Shown here piece by piece: positions 28,065 to 37,223 of a stretch of 64,000 bases of DNA. Origin of the DNA: Caulobacteraceae bacterium. GTDB lineage: Bacteria; Pseudomonadota; Alphaproteobacteria; Caulobacterales; Caulobacteraceae. Numbering within the stretch: the first letter of the stretch is position 1; each line of letters opens with the position of its first letter. The notes under the pieces were generated by a model. It worked only from the letters and a program-made list of their open reading frames with translations. It ran no database searches and was not told the DNA's origin. Location of the stretch: assembly GCA_947475465.1 (NCBI GenBank), contig CANJLK010000005.1, positions 1-64,000 of the forward strand, in the 5' to 3' direction. The translations under genes were made by a program, and so were the position numbers.

Positions 28065-29717
28065 ATGTCCCAACTGGCGCGCATAGAACCCGTCCGGCGC
28101 CGCGCGCGCAATCCGTTGATCCTGGCCGTGGCGATTTGCGTGCTGGCCGGATGCGGTCCCAAGCCCGCCCAGCGGCCGCCCTGCGCGGCGGGGAAGGTCT
28201 GCCTGGAGTTCGGCAATGTGGCCGAGCCGCTGACCCTGGATCCGAACAAGTCCACCGGCACGGTGGAGCACCAGGTGATCGCCGACCAGCTTGTGGGCCT
28301 GACCCAGAACAGCGCCGCGGGCCTGCCGGTCCCGGGCATGGCCACGAGCTGGGACGTCAGCCCCGACGGACTGACCTGGACATTCCACCTGCGCGAGGCG
28401 GTGTGGTCGGACGGGGTCCCGGTGACGGCCGACGATTTCGTCTTCTCCCTGCGCCGCCTGCTGGCGCCGGAAACGGCGGGAGAATACGCCTCGCTCGTCT
28501 ATTTCATCCGCAACGCCGAGGCGGTGAACCGGGGCAAGGCGCCCGGAACCGCCCTGGGGGCGCGGGCGGTGGACGCCCACACCCTGGAACTGAGCCTGAC
28601 CCATCCCGCGCCCTACCTGCCGCAGCTGGCCGCCCACACCACCATGCTGCCGGTGCCGAAACACATGGTGGAGCGCTATGGCGACGCCTGGGCGCGACCG
28701 GAGCACTATGTTTCCAACGGGGCCTTCCGGATCGTCGGCTGGAAGCTGGGGGACCACATCCGGGCGGTGAAGAACGAACGCTTCTGGGACGCCGCCAACG
28801 TCTGCGTCGACCAGATCGACTACTACCCGACCAGCGATGCGGTGAGCGCCGAGCGGCGGGTGAAGCGCGGCGAACTGGACCTGAACGCCGACATGCAGTC
28901 CAACCGCATCGCTTTCCTGCGCAAGACCATGCCGGGATATGTGCGCACTCATACCTACCTGGGCCTGGGCTACCTGGCCTTCAACAGCCGCGTGAAGGCC
29001 TTCCAGGACGAGCGCGTGCGCCGCGCGCTCGCCATGTCGGTCGACCGCGAGTTCATTACCCACAAGCTGCTGCGCGGCGGCCAGGAGCCGGCCTATACGT
29101 TTGTGCCGGCGGGCGTGGCGAACTATGAGCCGGTGGCGCCCCCAGCCTGGGCGGCGCTGAGCTTCCCGCAGCGTCAGGCGGAGGCCCGGCGGCTGTTGGC
29201 GCAGGCGGGCTATGGGCCGGGCCACCCGCTGAAATTCGAGCTGAAGCACCGCAATTCCGCCGACCCCATGCTGGTCATGCCGGCCATCCAGGCCGACTGG
29301 AGGGCGGTCGGGGTCGAGGCGACATTGGTGCAGAATGAAGGCCAGATCGCCTATGCGGCCTACCGGTCGCGAGATTTCCAGGTCGCCGACGCGGCGTGGG
29401 TGGCGGACTACAACGACCCGATGACCTTTCTCTATCTGATGCAGTCGTCCACCGGGTCGCAGAACTACGGCGACTACCGCAATGCGGGCTTCGACGCCCT
29501 GCTGGCCCAGGCCGACCAGGAGCCGGATGCGCACCGACGGGCAGATATGCTGGCGCGGGCCGAGAGGATCATGCTCGACGATACCGCGGTCATCCCGACC
29601 TACTTCTATGTGAACAAGAATCTCGTGAGCCCCAGGGTCACCGGCTGGGTCGACAACATCTCCGATTACCATCCATCCCGGTATCTATGCCTGAAGGCGG
29701 ATACAGCCAGGAATTGA
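28065..29717 (+). CDS. Peptide ABC transporter substrate-binding lipoprotein (OppA-like)
   Basis: About 550 aa SBP_bac_5 protein. The signal ends in lipobox VLAGC after RRRARNPLILAVAI, so it is anchored as a lipoprotein. The core has EPLTLDPNKSTGT, GLTWTFHLREAVWSDG, YVSNGAFRIVGWKLG, YLGLGYLAFN, RRALAMSVDREFI, and the C-terminal YNDPMTFLYLMQSSTGS and DTAVIPTYFY, as in OppA/MppA. Captures oligopeptides for the OppBC permease. Start ATG 28065. Its promoter must overlap the divergent gene at 27502-28053. Confidence 0.92.
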   Translation: MSQLARIEPVRRRARNPLILAVAICVLAGCGPKPAQRPPCAAGKVCLEFGNVAEPLTLDPNKSTGTVEHQVIADQLVGLTQNSAAGLPVPGMATSWDVSPDGLTWTFHLREAVWSDGVPVTADDFVFSLRRLLAPETAGEYASLVYFIRNAEAVNRGKAPGTALGARAVDAHTLELSLTHPAPYLPQLAAHTTMLPVPKHMVERYGDAWARPEHYVSNGAFRIVGWKLGDHIRAVKNERFWDAANVCVDQIDYYPTSDAVSAERRVKRGELDLNADMQSNRIAFLRKTMPGYVRTHTYLGLGYLAFNSRVKAFQDERVRRALAMSVDREFITHKLLRGGQEPAYTFVPAGVANYEPVAPPAWAALSFPQRQAEARRLLAQAGYGPGHPLKFELKHRNSADPMLVMPAIQADWRAVGVEATLVQNEGQIAYAAYRSRDFQVADAAWVADYNDPMTFLYLMQSSTGSQNYGDYRNAGFDALLAQADQEPDAHRRADMLARAERIMLDDTAVIPTYFYVNKNLVSPRVTGWVDNISDYHPSRYLCLKADTARN

Positions 29718-30134
29718 GTTCCTGAGACGACTGGGATGTAACAGTTTACTCTTGGTGACGCCTGCTCACAGCCCCCAAATTCACGGGCTCGAACGCGTCC
29801 CCAGCCCGCGCCAGGCGGTCCTGATGCATGCGGAGACGCCAGTGTCGCATAGTCGACACATATCGGCGAAATTTCCTTAAAGAACTAAATTCAAGGAACA
29901 ATGTCCGACGACCGGCGTTTTGCCTCATAAAACAAGCTTGAGCACAAGGGGACGCGACAATGTGTCCCTAAAGCGACAGTCGGACGACGATCCGTGTTCG
30001 CTCAGGCGATCCGCGTTGACCCCGCTTTTGTTGCGCACGTAACTCCGACGTAACCGGGGTCGATACGACCTGCGGATGAAAATCGGCGCCGGCGCTGGCC
30101 CTTAAGCGGTCGCCCGGCCATAGGAGTCGACAAC
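29718..30134. other. 417-bp leader region of TonB receptor 1
   Basis: No coding sequence seen. It contains an inverted repeat GTGTCG-N6-CGACAC (29842-29859) and an AT-rich stretch (AATTTCCTTAAAGAACTAAATT, ~29868-29891) that could hold the promoter. Near the end the ribosome site AGGAG (30122-30126) serves the TTG start at 30135. The long leader suggests regulated expression, but no known riboswitch was recognised. Confidence 0.4.
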
Positions 30135-33134
30135 TTGAAACTCGCATCCACCCGGGAGCGCCTGATGGCCTCCTCGATGATCTGTGGCATGGCCCTGCTC
30201 GGCCTTTCGGCGACCCAGGCCGCCGCCCAGGCGGCCGCCGGCAACAGCGAAGTCTCCGAGATCGTGGTCACCGGCTCGCGCATCCCGCAGCCGAACATGA
30301 CCAGCATCAGCCCCGTCCAGGTGGTGAGCAGCCAGGAAGTCCTGCTGGGCGGACGGCCTCAGACCATCGACATTCTGAACCAGCTGCCGCAGGTGACCCA
30401 GGTCTCCGGCGTCGATCTCGGCCCGACGTCGGACGCCCTGAGCGGCCCGGGCGGCGTGGCCACGGTCGACCTTCGCGGCCTGGGCCCGCAGCGGACCCTG
30501 GTGCTGGTGGACGGCCGGCGCCTCGGCCTGGGCGACCCCAACACCGGCAACCCCAACCCCGCGCCGGACATCAACCAGATCCCGTCGCAGCTGATCGACC
30601 GGGTGGAGGTGCTGACCGGCGGCGCCTCGGCGACCTATGGCTCGGACGCCGTGGCCGGCGTCGTCAACTTCGTGATGAAGCACAACTTCGAAGGCGTGCA
30701 GATGGACGCCAACTGGGGCGTCTATCAGCACAACCAACACAACGACACGATGCAGAAGATCGAGCGGGCCAGCGGCAACGCGGTTCCCGACAGCAAGTGG
30801 GACGGCAAGTCCCAGGACCTGAGTCTGATCTTCGGCGTCAACGCGCCGGACGGTAAGGGCAATGTGACGGGCTACTTCACCTACGCCCACCAGAATCCGG
30901 TGAAGCAGTCCGAACGCGACTATTCGGCCTGCCAGCTGAAGGTCAGCGCCGCCGGGGTTCCGAGCTGCACCGGCTCCAGCAACTCGAACATCTTCTACGC
31001 CGCCGACGGTTCGGGCGGCACCTTCGCCGTGAAGGGCACGGGCTTCGTGGACTACGGCTCGACGACGACCTCGCCGCCGGCGGTGTTCAACGCCAACCCG
31101 TATGAGTATCTGCTGCAGGACAACACCCGCTACACCGCGGGCTTCTTCGCCAACTACAAGCTGAACGACGCCGTCGAGCTCTATTCGAACTTCGGTTTCA
31201 TGGACTCGGTCAGCAACGTCAACGTCGGCCCTTCGGCCCTTTTCCAGGGCAGCGGCGTGACGCCTTCCGGCGGCTTCCTGGTCAACTGCAACAACCCCTT
31301 CCTCAGCGCCAGCGAACAGGCGGGCCTGCAGTGCTCGGCGGCCGACATCGCCGCCGGCGCCACAAAGGATCTCTATATCGGCCGCCGCAACGTCGAGGGC
31401 GGTCCGCGGAACTCCTATTACGACCACACCAACTACCGCGTGGTGGTGGGCGGCCGCGGCACCATCGTCGGGCCCTGGAAGTACGACGTCTACGGGTCCT
31501 ACTACACCACCACCCTGGCGGCCTCGGTCGAGAACTTCCTGAGCCTCAAGGGCATTCAGGACGCCCTTCTGGTGGGTGGCACGGCCGCGAACCCGGTCTG
31601 CCTGTCGGGCACGGCCGGCTGCGTGCCCTACAACATCTTCCGCGACGGCGGCGTGACCCCGGCCGCGGCCGCCGCGCTCACCGAACTGGGCACCTCGCGC
31701 GGCACGACCACCGAACGGATCGTCGAGGCCACCGTGACCGGCGACCTGGGCGATTACGGCGTCAAGTCGCCGTGGTCGCATGACGCCGTCGGCGTCGCGT
31801 TGGGCCTGACGCAACGCCGCGATCATCTGCAGTTCTCACCGGACGCCGCCCAGGAAAGCGGTGACCTGTCCGGGTTCGGCGGCGCGGCGGTTCGGATCAA
31901 CAGCAGCCTGCGCGCCTCGGAAGCCTATGCCGAAGTCCGCATCCCGGTGATCCAGGACATGGCCTTCGCCAAGGAAGTTCTGCTCGAGGGCGGCTACCGC
32001 TACTCCGACTATTCCACCGGCATCCAGGCCAAGACCTGGAAGATCGGCGGGGAGTGGTCGCCGATCGACGACATCCGTTTCCGCGGCTCGTACAACAAGG
32101 CGCTGCGGGCCCCGAACATCCTGGAGCTCTACACGCCGCAGTCGGTGACCAACACCAGCGACGTCTCCGAGGATCCCTGCGCGGCCAACGCCCTGGCGCC
32201 CGCCAGCCCCGCAGCGTGCGCCCGCACCGGAGTCTCGGCGGCCCAGTACGGCAAGATTCCGCAGTGCCCGGCCAACCAGTGCGCCGTGCTGACGGGCGGC
32301 AACACCCTGCTGGCGCCGGAAACGGCCAAGACCTTCACGGTGGGCTTCACGACCCGGCCGCATTGGGTCCCGGGCCTGACGGCGAGCCTCGATTATTACC
32401 ACATCGACCAGAAGAACACGATCGGCGCGCTCCCGCTGGACATCATCCTGCAGCGCTGCCTGACCACCGGCAACCCGACCTTCTGCAGCCAGGTGGTGCG
32501 CAACCCGGTGAACGGCACGATCTTCGGCACCTCGGCCGCGGCCGGCGGTTACATCAACGGCACCAACGTCAACGTCGGCGCCGGGCTCAACGAAGGGCTC
32601 GACGTCCAGGGCGCCTACGTCCTGCCGCTCGGCGACTGGGGATGGGACAAGATCGGCCGTCTGGCGTTCGACCTGAACGGATCCTACCTGCTCAAGAACA
32701 CCTCCGTGCCGCTCCCGGGCGACCCGGAATATGACTGCGCCGGCCTCTTCGGCCCGAACTGCACCAGCATGTTCCCGAAATGGCGCTCCACGGCGCATGT
32801 CGCCTGGACCACGCCGTGGGTAAACGCGACGATCTCGATGGCGTGGCGCTATGTCGGTGAGGTGAAGTACGAGAACGACACCAACGAGCCCAGCATCGGC
32901 AAGGGTACGACGAACGCTTTCAGCCACGTGCTTTCGGCTCAGAACTACTTCGACCTCTCCGGCCTGTGGCACGTCAACGACAAGGTCACGTTCCGCGCCG
33001 GCGTGAACAACATCTTCGACAAGCAGCCGCCGATCCTGGCCAACGCGATCGTCGGCGGGGCGCTGCCCAATACCTATACGACCTACGACCTGCTCGGCCG
33101 CCGCCTGTTCGTGGGGATCACGGCCAACTTCTAA
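30135..33134 (+). CDS. TonB-dependent receptor 1
   Basis: Outer-membrane active transporter of ~999 aa. Signal peptide MKLASTRERL...AAAQA, then the TonB box-like EIVVTGSRIPQP. The plug domain contains VDLRGLGPQRTLVLVDGRR and EVLTGGASATYGSDAVAGVVNF. The rest is a 22-strand barrel ending in the conserved TYDLLGRRLFVGITANF with terminal Phe. The TTG start is supported by AGGAG 8 nt upstream and by an identical arrangement (TTGAAA) in receptor 2. Ligand unknown; the neighbouring Opp system suggests peptides. A strong terminator follows at 33160-33188. Confidence 0.93.
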   Translation: MKLASTRERLMASSMICGMALLGLSATQAAAQAAAGNSEVSEIVVTGSRIPQPNMTSISPVQVVSSQEVLLGGRPQTIDILNQLPQVTQVSGVDLGPTSDALSGPGGVATVDLRGLGPQRTLVLVDGRRLGLGDPNTGNPNPAPDINQIPSQLIDRVEVLTGGASATYGSDAVAGVVNFVMKHNFEGVQMDANWGVYQHNQHNDTMQKIERASGNAVPDSKWDGKSQDLSLIFGVNAPDGKGNVTGYFTYAHQNPVKQSERDYSACQLKVSAAGVPSCTGSSNSNIFYAADGSGGTFAVKGTGFVDYGSTTTSPPAVFNANPYEYLLQDNTRYTAGFFANYKLNDAVELYSNFGFMDSVSNVNVGPSALFQGSGVTPSGGFLVNCNNPFLSASEQAGLQCSAADIAAGATKDLYIGRRNVEGGPRNSYYDHTNYRVVVGGRGTIVGPWKYDVYGSYYTTTLAASVENFLSLKGIQDALLVGGTAANPVCLSGTAGCVPYNIFRDGGVTPAAAAALTELGTSRGTTTERIVEATVTGDLGDYGVKSPWSHDAVGVALGLTQRRDHLQFSPDAAQESGDLSGFGGAAVRINSSLRASEAYAEVRIPVIQDMAFAKEVLLEGGYRYSDYSTGIQAKTWKIGGEWSPIDDIRFRGSYNKALRAPNILELYTPQSVTNTSDVSEDPCAANALAPASPAACARTGVSAAQYGKIPQCPANQCAVLTGGNTLLAPETAKTFTVGFTTRPHWVPGLTASLDYYHIDQKNTIGALPLDIILQRCLTTGNPTFCSQVVRNPVNGTIFGTSAAAGGYINGTNVNVGAGLNEGLDVQGAYVLPLGDWGWDKIGRLAFDLNGSYLLKNTSVPLPGDPEYDCAGLFGPNCTSMFPKWRSTAHVAWTTPWVNATISMAWRYVGEVKYENDTNEPSIGKGTTNAFSHVLSAQNYFDLSGLWHVNDKVTFRAGVNNIFDKQPPILANAIVGGALPNTYTTYDLLGRRLFVGITANF

Positions 33135-33159
33135 GACCGGACGGAAGCACGACGGGGAG

Positions 33160-33188
33160 GGGCGGCGGAGTGATCCGCCGCCCTTTTT
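33160..33188 (+). terminator. Intrinsic terminator after TonB receptor 1
   Basis: Stem GGGCGGCGGA / TCCGCCGCCC with a GTGA loop followed by TTTTT (33184-33188). Stem and loop are almost the same as in the terminator after TonB receptor 2. Confidence 0.9.
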
Positions 33189-33197
33189 CGTGGCCGC

Positions 33198-33740
33198 CTA
33201 CTGGTCGCGGTGGACCTTCACGGCGGCCTGATCGTCGACGTTCATGAGGAAGCTGCCCAGGGCGCCGCGGCGGATGGCGACCTTTGAGCCTGCGCGCGGC
33301 GGCCGCATGAGGTCGCCGTCGATCTGCCGCCAGACCGCGCCGTCCTCCAGGGAAAAGGTCCAGCGGCCGCTGGGGTCGGCGCGAAGGGCCCGCACGACGC
33401 CTTCCACCCGATCCACGTCCCCCGGATTGAGGGCGCGGGTGATGATGTCGAGGCTGGGCATAGGCAGGCCGAAGGCCTCGCGGTGGACGGCGGCGGCCTG
33501 GGCGCGGTCGATGACCACGATATCGCCCCGGGTCTGGGCTTCGCCCACCTTGGCCGCCGCCGCGTCGTAACAGGCGAGCCGCTGGGCTCCTTCGGACAGG
33601 GCGCGGCAGTCGAGGATGGACTGCAGCGCGGCCGATCGGCCCTTGATCGCCGAGTCTCGCGCCTCCGCGCGCGTCCCGGGCAGGGCGGCCAGGGCCAGGG
33701 TTGCCACGAGGCTAAGCCGTAACGGCCAGGGCTTCGGCAT
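33198..33740 (-). CDS. Secreted protein of unknown function (LACYD-motif family), paralogue 2
   Basis: About 180 aa with a signal peptide (LRLSLVATLALAALPGTRA). It matches the protein at 27502-28053: LQSILDCRALSEGAQRLACYD (two-Cys motif), GDIVVIDRAQAAAVHREAFG, LPMPSLDI and the C-terminal LGSFLMNVDDQAAVKVHR. ATG 33740 is preferred because GGAG lies 7 nt upstream; an in-frame start at 33812 would disrupt the signal. It is wedged on the opposite strand between the two TonB receptor genes. Role unknown; two paralogues within 6 kb of uptake genes suggest a shared envelope function. Confidence 0.7.
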   Translation of the reverse strand: MPKPWPLRLSLVATLALAALPGTRAEARDSAIKGRSAALQSILDCRALSEGAQRLACYDAAAAKVGEAQTRGDIVVIDRAQAAAVHREAFGLPMPSLDIITRALNPGDVDRVEGVVRALRADPSGRWTFSLEDGAVWRQIDGDLMRPPRAGSKVAIRRGALGSFLMNVDDQAAVKVHRDQ

Positions 33741-34171
33741 GGGTAGTCTCCAGGGCGATCGCCTCGCATACGCCCGCGCGCGAGCCCTTGTCACGTGGCC
33801 GCAGGGGACCAATGGGCGTCACAGCTCGCCTGTTCGGTGCGGTTGGGGCGTATCAGCCCCAATCCCGCCCCATTTGCGACCAGCGCGGTCAAATGTCGCG
33901 GAAAATTCAACCTTGAATAGGGCGTTAGATTCGCATGTGGCCGCCCAGAATCTGCACCTGGCGCAAAAATCGTGCCGTTCGCCAGGATGTGGAAACGATC
34001 TGTGACGAGAAAGTGACATGTGAGCAGCCGCAACATTACCATGTAGCAATGGTCGTTGACCCGGGCTCCGCAACCCTCCTAACTCCGCCTTTGCCAAGTT
34101 CGTAGTCGAGCTTGGAAGCATTTTACGGGGCAGGTCGGCCGTTTCCGCCGACCGCTAAAGGGGTACTGAAT
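33741..34171. other. 431-bp region upstream of TonB receptor 2
   Basis: No gene seen. A hairpin GGTCGGC-CGTTTCC-GCCGACC (34133-34153) ends 3 nt before the ribosome site AAAGGGG (34157-34163) and could influence translation of the receptor. An A/T-richer stretch around 33990-34060 is a likely promoter area for the receptor, the paralogue-2 gene, or both. Confidence 0.45.
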
Positions 34172-37135
34172 TTGAAAATGAACACCATGCGGGAGCGCCT
34201 GCTGGCCTCCTCGATCCTCGGCGGCGCTCTGCTTCTGGGCCTCGCCACGTCAACCGCGGCCTATGCCGCCGACTTGGCCGCCGCCAACGAAGTCGAGGCC
34301 ATCACGGTTACCGGCTCGCGGATCGTTCGGCAGGACTACTCGTCCGACACCCCGATCGTGACCGTGAGCGCCGCGGCGCTCCAGCAGAGCGGCACGGTGA
34401 CGGTTGAAAGCCTGCTCAACACCATGCCCCAGTTCGTCCCGTCCGTGACGGCGACCTCGAACAACCCGGGCGGCAACGGCCAGGCCAACGTCGAACTTCG
34501 CGGTCTGGGCACGCAGCGCACGCTGGTCCTGATGGACGGCCGCCGCATCCCGCCGTCCAACTCCGACGGCACGGTCGACCTCAACACCATTCCGCCGGGC
34601 CTGGTGGAAAGCGTCGAAGTGATCACCGGCGGCGCGTCTGCGACCTACGGTTCGGACGCCATCGCCGGCGTCGTCAACTTCAAGCTGAAGAAGCACTTCT
34701 CCGGCGTGGAAGCCGACGTGCAGTACGGCATCACCGGCCGGCACGACGGCGAGACCGAGAACGTCAGCCTGCTGATGGGCGGTGACTTCGACGACCACGC
34801 CGGCAACGCGGTGCTGTCGTTCGGCTTCTCCAACCGCGGCGAAGTCCGCAACGGCGCGCGGGCGTTCTCGTCGGTGTCCGGCGCTTCGTCCTCCACGCCC
34901 TACGGCGCGTATAACGCCACCGGCACGAACCTGCCGACGCAGGCCGCCGTCGACGCGATCTTCGCGAAGTACGGCGTCGCCGCCGGCACGGTGAAGAGCA
35001 ACACCACCCCGATCGGCTTCAACAACGACGGCACCCTGTTCTTCCGGGGCAACGGCTACAAGGGCCTGCAAACGATCGACTACGGGACGATCGGCGTCAC
35101 CGGCAACTACAACACCGGCGCGCTCAACAACCTGGTGGTGCCGCTCGAGCGCTACAACGCCTTCGCCCGGGTCGAGCACGACATCGTCTTCGGCCTCAAG
35201 GCCTACGGCCAGTTCAACTACGTTTCCTACACCAGCGGCGCCCTCCTCGCGCCGTCGCCGGCCTCCAGCAGCCCGGCCGCCGGCGGCACCGGCTTCCTGG
35301 TGCCCGTCACCAACCCCTTCCTGTCCGCCGACATGAAGACCTTGCTGGCGTCGCGGGCCAATCCCACCGCGCCGTTCATCCTGCAAAAGCGCTTCAGCGA
35401 ACTGGGCGGTCGTCAGTCGAACAGCGACTACGTCGTTTCGCAGATGCTGGCGGGTGTCAGCGGCGATCTGGGCAAGGGCTGGAGCCTTGACGCCTACATC
35501 GCCGACGGGCGTGAAAAGCGCATCGAAACCCAGTACGGCAACGTCTCGCACGCCGCGGTCCGCACCCTGCTGGAAGCCGCCGATGGCGGCGCCTCGATCT
35601 GCGCCGGCGGCTACAACCCCTTCGGCGCCCAGCCGATCTCGGCGGCCTGCGCCGCCTATATCGGCCGGACGACGAAGAACTACACGACCTATGATCAGCG
35701 CCTGGCGGAAGCCACGGTGACCGGCCCGGTGTTCGATTTGCCGGCCGGCCCGCTGAAGGTCGCCGTGGGCGCCGACTACATCCGCAACGCCTACAAGCTG
35801 ATCCCGGACTCGGTGCTGTCCAGCCGCGACACCTCGACCGCGCCCATTCCGCAGGACACCACGGGCGTCATCGGCTTCAGCGCCCAGAACCCGCTGCAAG
35901 GCTCGACGGACGTCTATGAAGGTTACGGGGAATTGCTGATCCCGATCCTGAAGGACCTGCCGCTCATCAAGGAACTGAACCTCGACGTTGGCGGCCGCTA
36001 CTCGAGCTACAACACCATCGGCGGCGCCACGACCTGGAAGATCGACGGCAACTGGAAGGTCGTCGACATGCTGACCTTCCGCGGCGGCTACTCCAAGGCC
36101 ATCCGCGCCCCGGCCGTCGGTGAACTCTACGCCCCGCAGAACCAGAACTTCCCGACCATCGGCCCGGCCGGCGGCGTGGGCAGCGGCGATCCCTGCGATG
36201 TCACGGGCGCTTACCGCAAGGGCGCCAACGCGGCGCAGGTGCGGGCGCTCTGCCTGGCGCAAGGCGTGCCCTCGCAGATCATCGACACCTACACCTACGC
36301 CAACAGCCAGGTGCAGAGCCAAACGGGGGGCAACCCGAACCTGAAGCAGGAAACGGCGGACACCTATTCGGGTGGCCTGGTGTTTTCGCCGAAGTTCGAC
36401 GCGCCGATCCTCGACAAGGTCTCGGCGTCGGTGGACTACTACCACATCAAGATCCAGGACGCGGTCGGCACCATCGGCGCCGCCACCTCGCTGGCCTACT
36501 GCTACAACAACCCCAAAGGCTCGCCGAGCAACCCGACCTTCGCGGCCAGCAACCTGTTCTGCCAGCTGATCGTGCGGGACCCGGCCTCGGGTAACGTCGT
36601 GAAGGCGGTCGAAACCAACGCCAACCTCGGCAGCTATGAAACCGACGGCATCGACTTCCAGGTCGACTGGGCCTTCGGCCTCGGCGCTGTCGGCCTCAAG
36701 GACGAATACGGTCGTCTGTCCTTCAACTACGTCGGCACCTACCTGCTGAACTACGACGTGCAGTCGATCCCGGGCGGCAACATCGACCACCGCGCCGGAT
36801 CCGTGGGCAACACCATCGGCTCCAACTACAGCCACTGGAAGACCCTGGGCAGTGCGCGTTGGGACACCGACGCCTACTCGCTGGGCTTCCGCTGGCGCTA
36901 TATCAGCAAGGTGGATGACTTCTTCGCCGGCGGCACCGCCGCGAAGGGCTACAGCTACTTCGACGTCGACGCCTCTTGGAAGGCGACGGACAACTACGAA
37001 CTGCGCCTCGGCGTGACCAACCTCGGCGACAAGCAGCCGCCGATCTACACCTCGCAGATCGAAGCCAACACCGATCCGTCGACCTACGACGTGCTCGGCC
37101 GCCGCTTCTTCGTCGGGATCAAGGCCCGCTTCTAA
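34172..37135 (+). CDS. TonB-dependent receptor 2
   Basis: About 987 aa outer-membrane receptor, clearly related to receptor 1. Signal MRERLLASSILGGALLLGLA...AYA, TonB box region AITVTGSRIVRQDYSSD, plug blocks VELRGLGTQRTLVLMDGRR and EVITGGASATYGSDAIAGVVNFK, barrel end TYDVLGRRFFVGIKARF. TTG 34172 is taken as start by analogy with receptor 1 (TTGAAA after AAAGGGG with 8-nt spacing); ATG 34178 is the alternative. Followed by a matching terminator and then two 2OG-Fe(II) oxygenase genes. Ligand unknown. Confidence 0.93.
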   Translation: MKMNTMRERLLASSILGGALLLGLATSTAAYAADLAAANEVEAITVTGSRIVRQDYSSDTPIVTVSAAALQQSGTVTVESLLNTMPQFVPSVTATSNNPGGNGQANVELRGLGTQRTLVLMDGRRIPPSNSDGTVDLNTIPPGLVESVEVITGGASATYGSDAIAGVVNFKLKKHFSGVEADVQYGITGRHDGETENVSLLMGGDFDDHAGNAVLSFGFSNRGEVRNGARAFSSVSGASSSTPYGAYNATGTNLPTQAAVDAIFAKYGVAAGTVKSNTTPIGFNNDGTLFFRGNGYKGLQTIDYGTIGVTGNYNTGALNNLVVPLERYNAFARVEHDIVFGLKAYGQFNYVSYTSGALLAPSPASSSPAAGGTGFLVPVTNPFLSADMKTLLASRANPTAPFILQKRFSELGGRQSNSDYVVSQMLAGVSGDLGKGWSLDAYIADGREKRIETQYGNVSHAAVRTLLEAADGGASICAGGYNPFGAQPISAACAAYIGRTTKNYTTYDQRLAEATVTGPVFDLPAGPLKVAVGADYIRNAYKLIPDSVLSSRDTSTAPIPQDTTGVIGFSAQNPLQGSTDVYEGYGELLIPILKDLPLIKELNLDVGGRYSSYNTIGGATTWKIDGNWKVVDMLTFRGGYSKAIRAPAVGELYAPQNQNFPTIGPAGGVGSGDPCDVTGAYRKGANAAQVRALCLAQGVPSQIIDTYTYANSQVQSQTGGNPNLKQETADTYSGGLVFSPKFDAPILDKVSASVDYYHIKIQDAVGTIGAATSLAYCYNNPKGSPSNPTFAASNLFCQLIVRDPASGNVVKAVETNANLGSYETDGIDFQVDWAFGLGAVGLKDEYGRLSFNYVGTYLLNYDVQSIPGGNIDHRAGSVGNTIGSNYSHWKTLGSARWDTDAYSLGFRWRYISKVDDFFAGGTAAKGYSYFDVDASWKATDNYELRLGVTNLGDKQPPIYTSQIEANTDPSTYDVLGRRFFVGIKARF

Positions 37136-37160
37136 GCGAGAGCCGAGGCTTGAAAGTCAG

Positions 37161-37193
37161 GGGCGGCGGAGCGATCCGCCGCCCTTTTCTTTT
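37161..37193 (+). terminator. Intrinsic terminator after TonB receptor 2
   Basis: Stem GGGCGGCGGA / TCCGCCGCCC, loop GCGA, then TTTTCTTTT. Near-duplicate of the terminator at 33160-33188, consistent with duplication of the receptor units. Confidence 0.9.
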
Positions 37194-37223
37194 GGGCGCC
37201 GATCACCGCAAGGTGGGCCCGAC

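Noticed and set aside
34250..36835. 861-codon open frame antisense to TonB receptor 2
   Set aside because: Repetitive Val/Gly/Arg composition typical of the antisense of barrel genes; no start signal.
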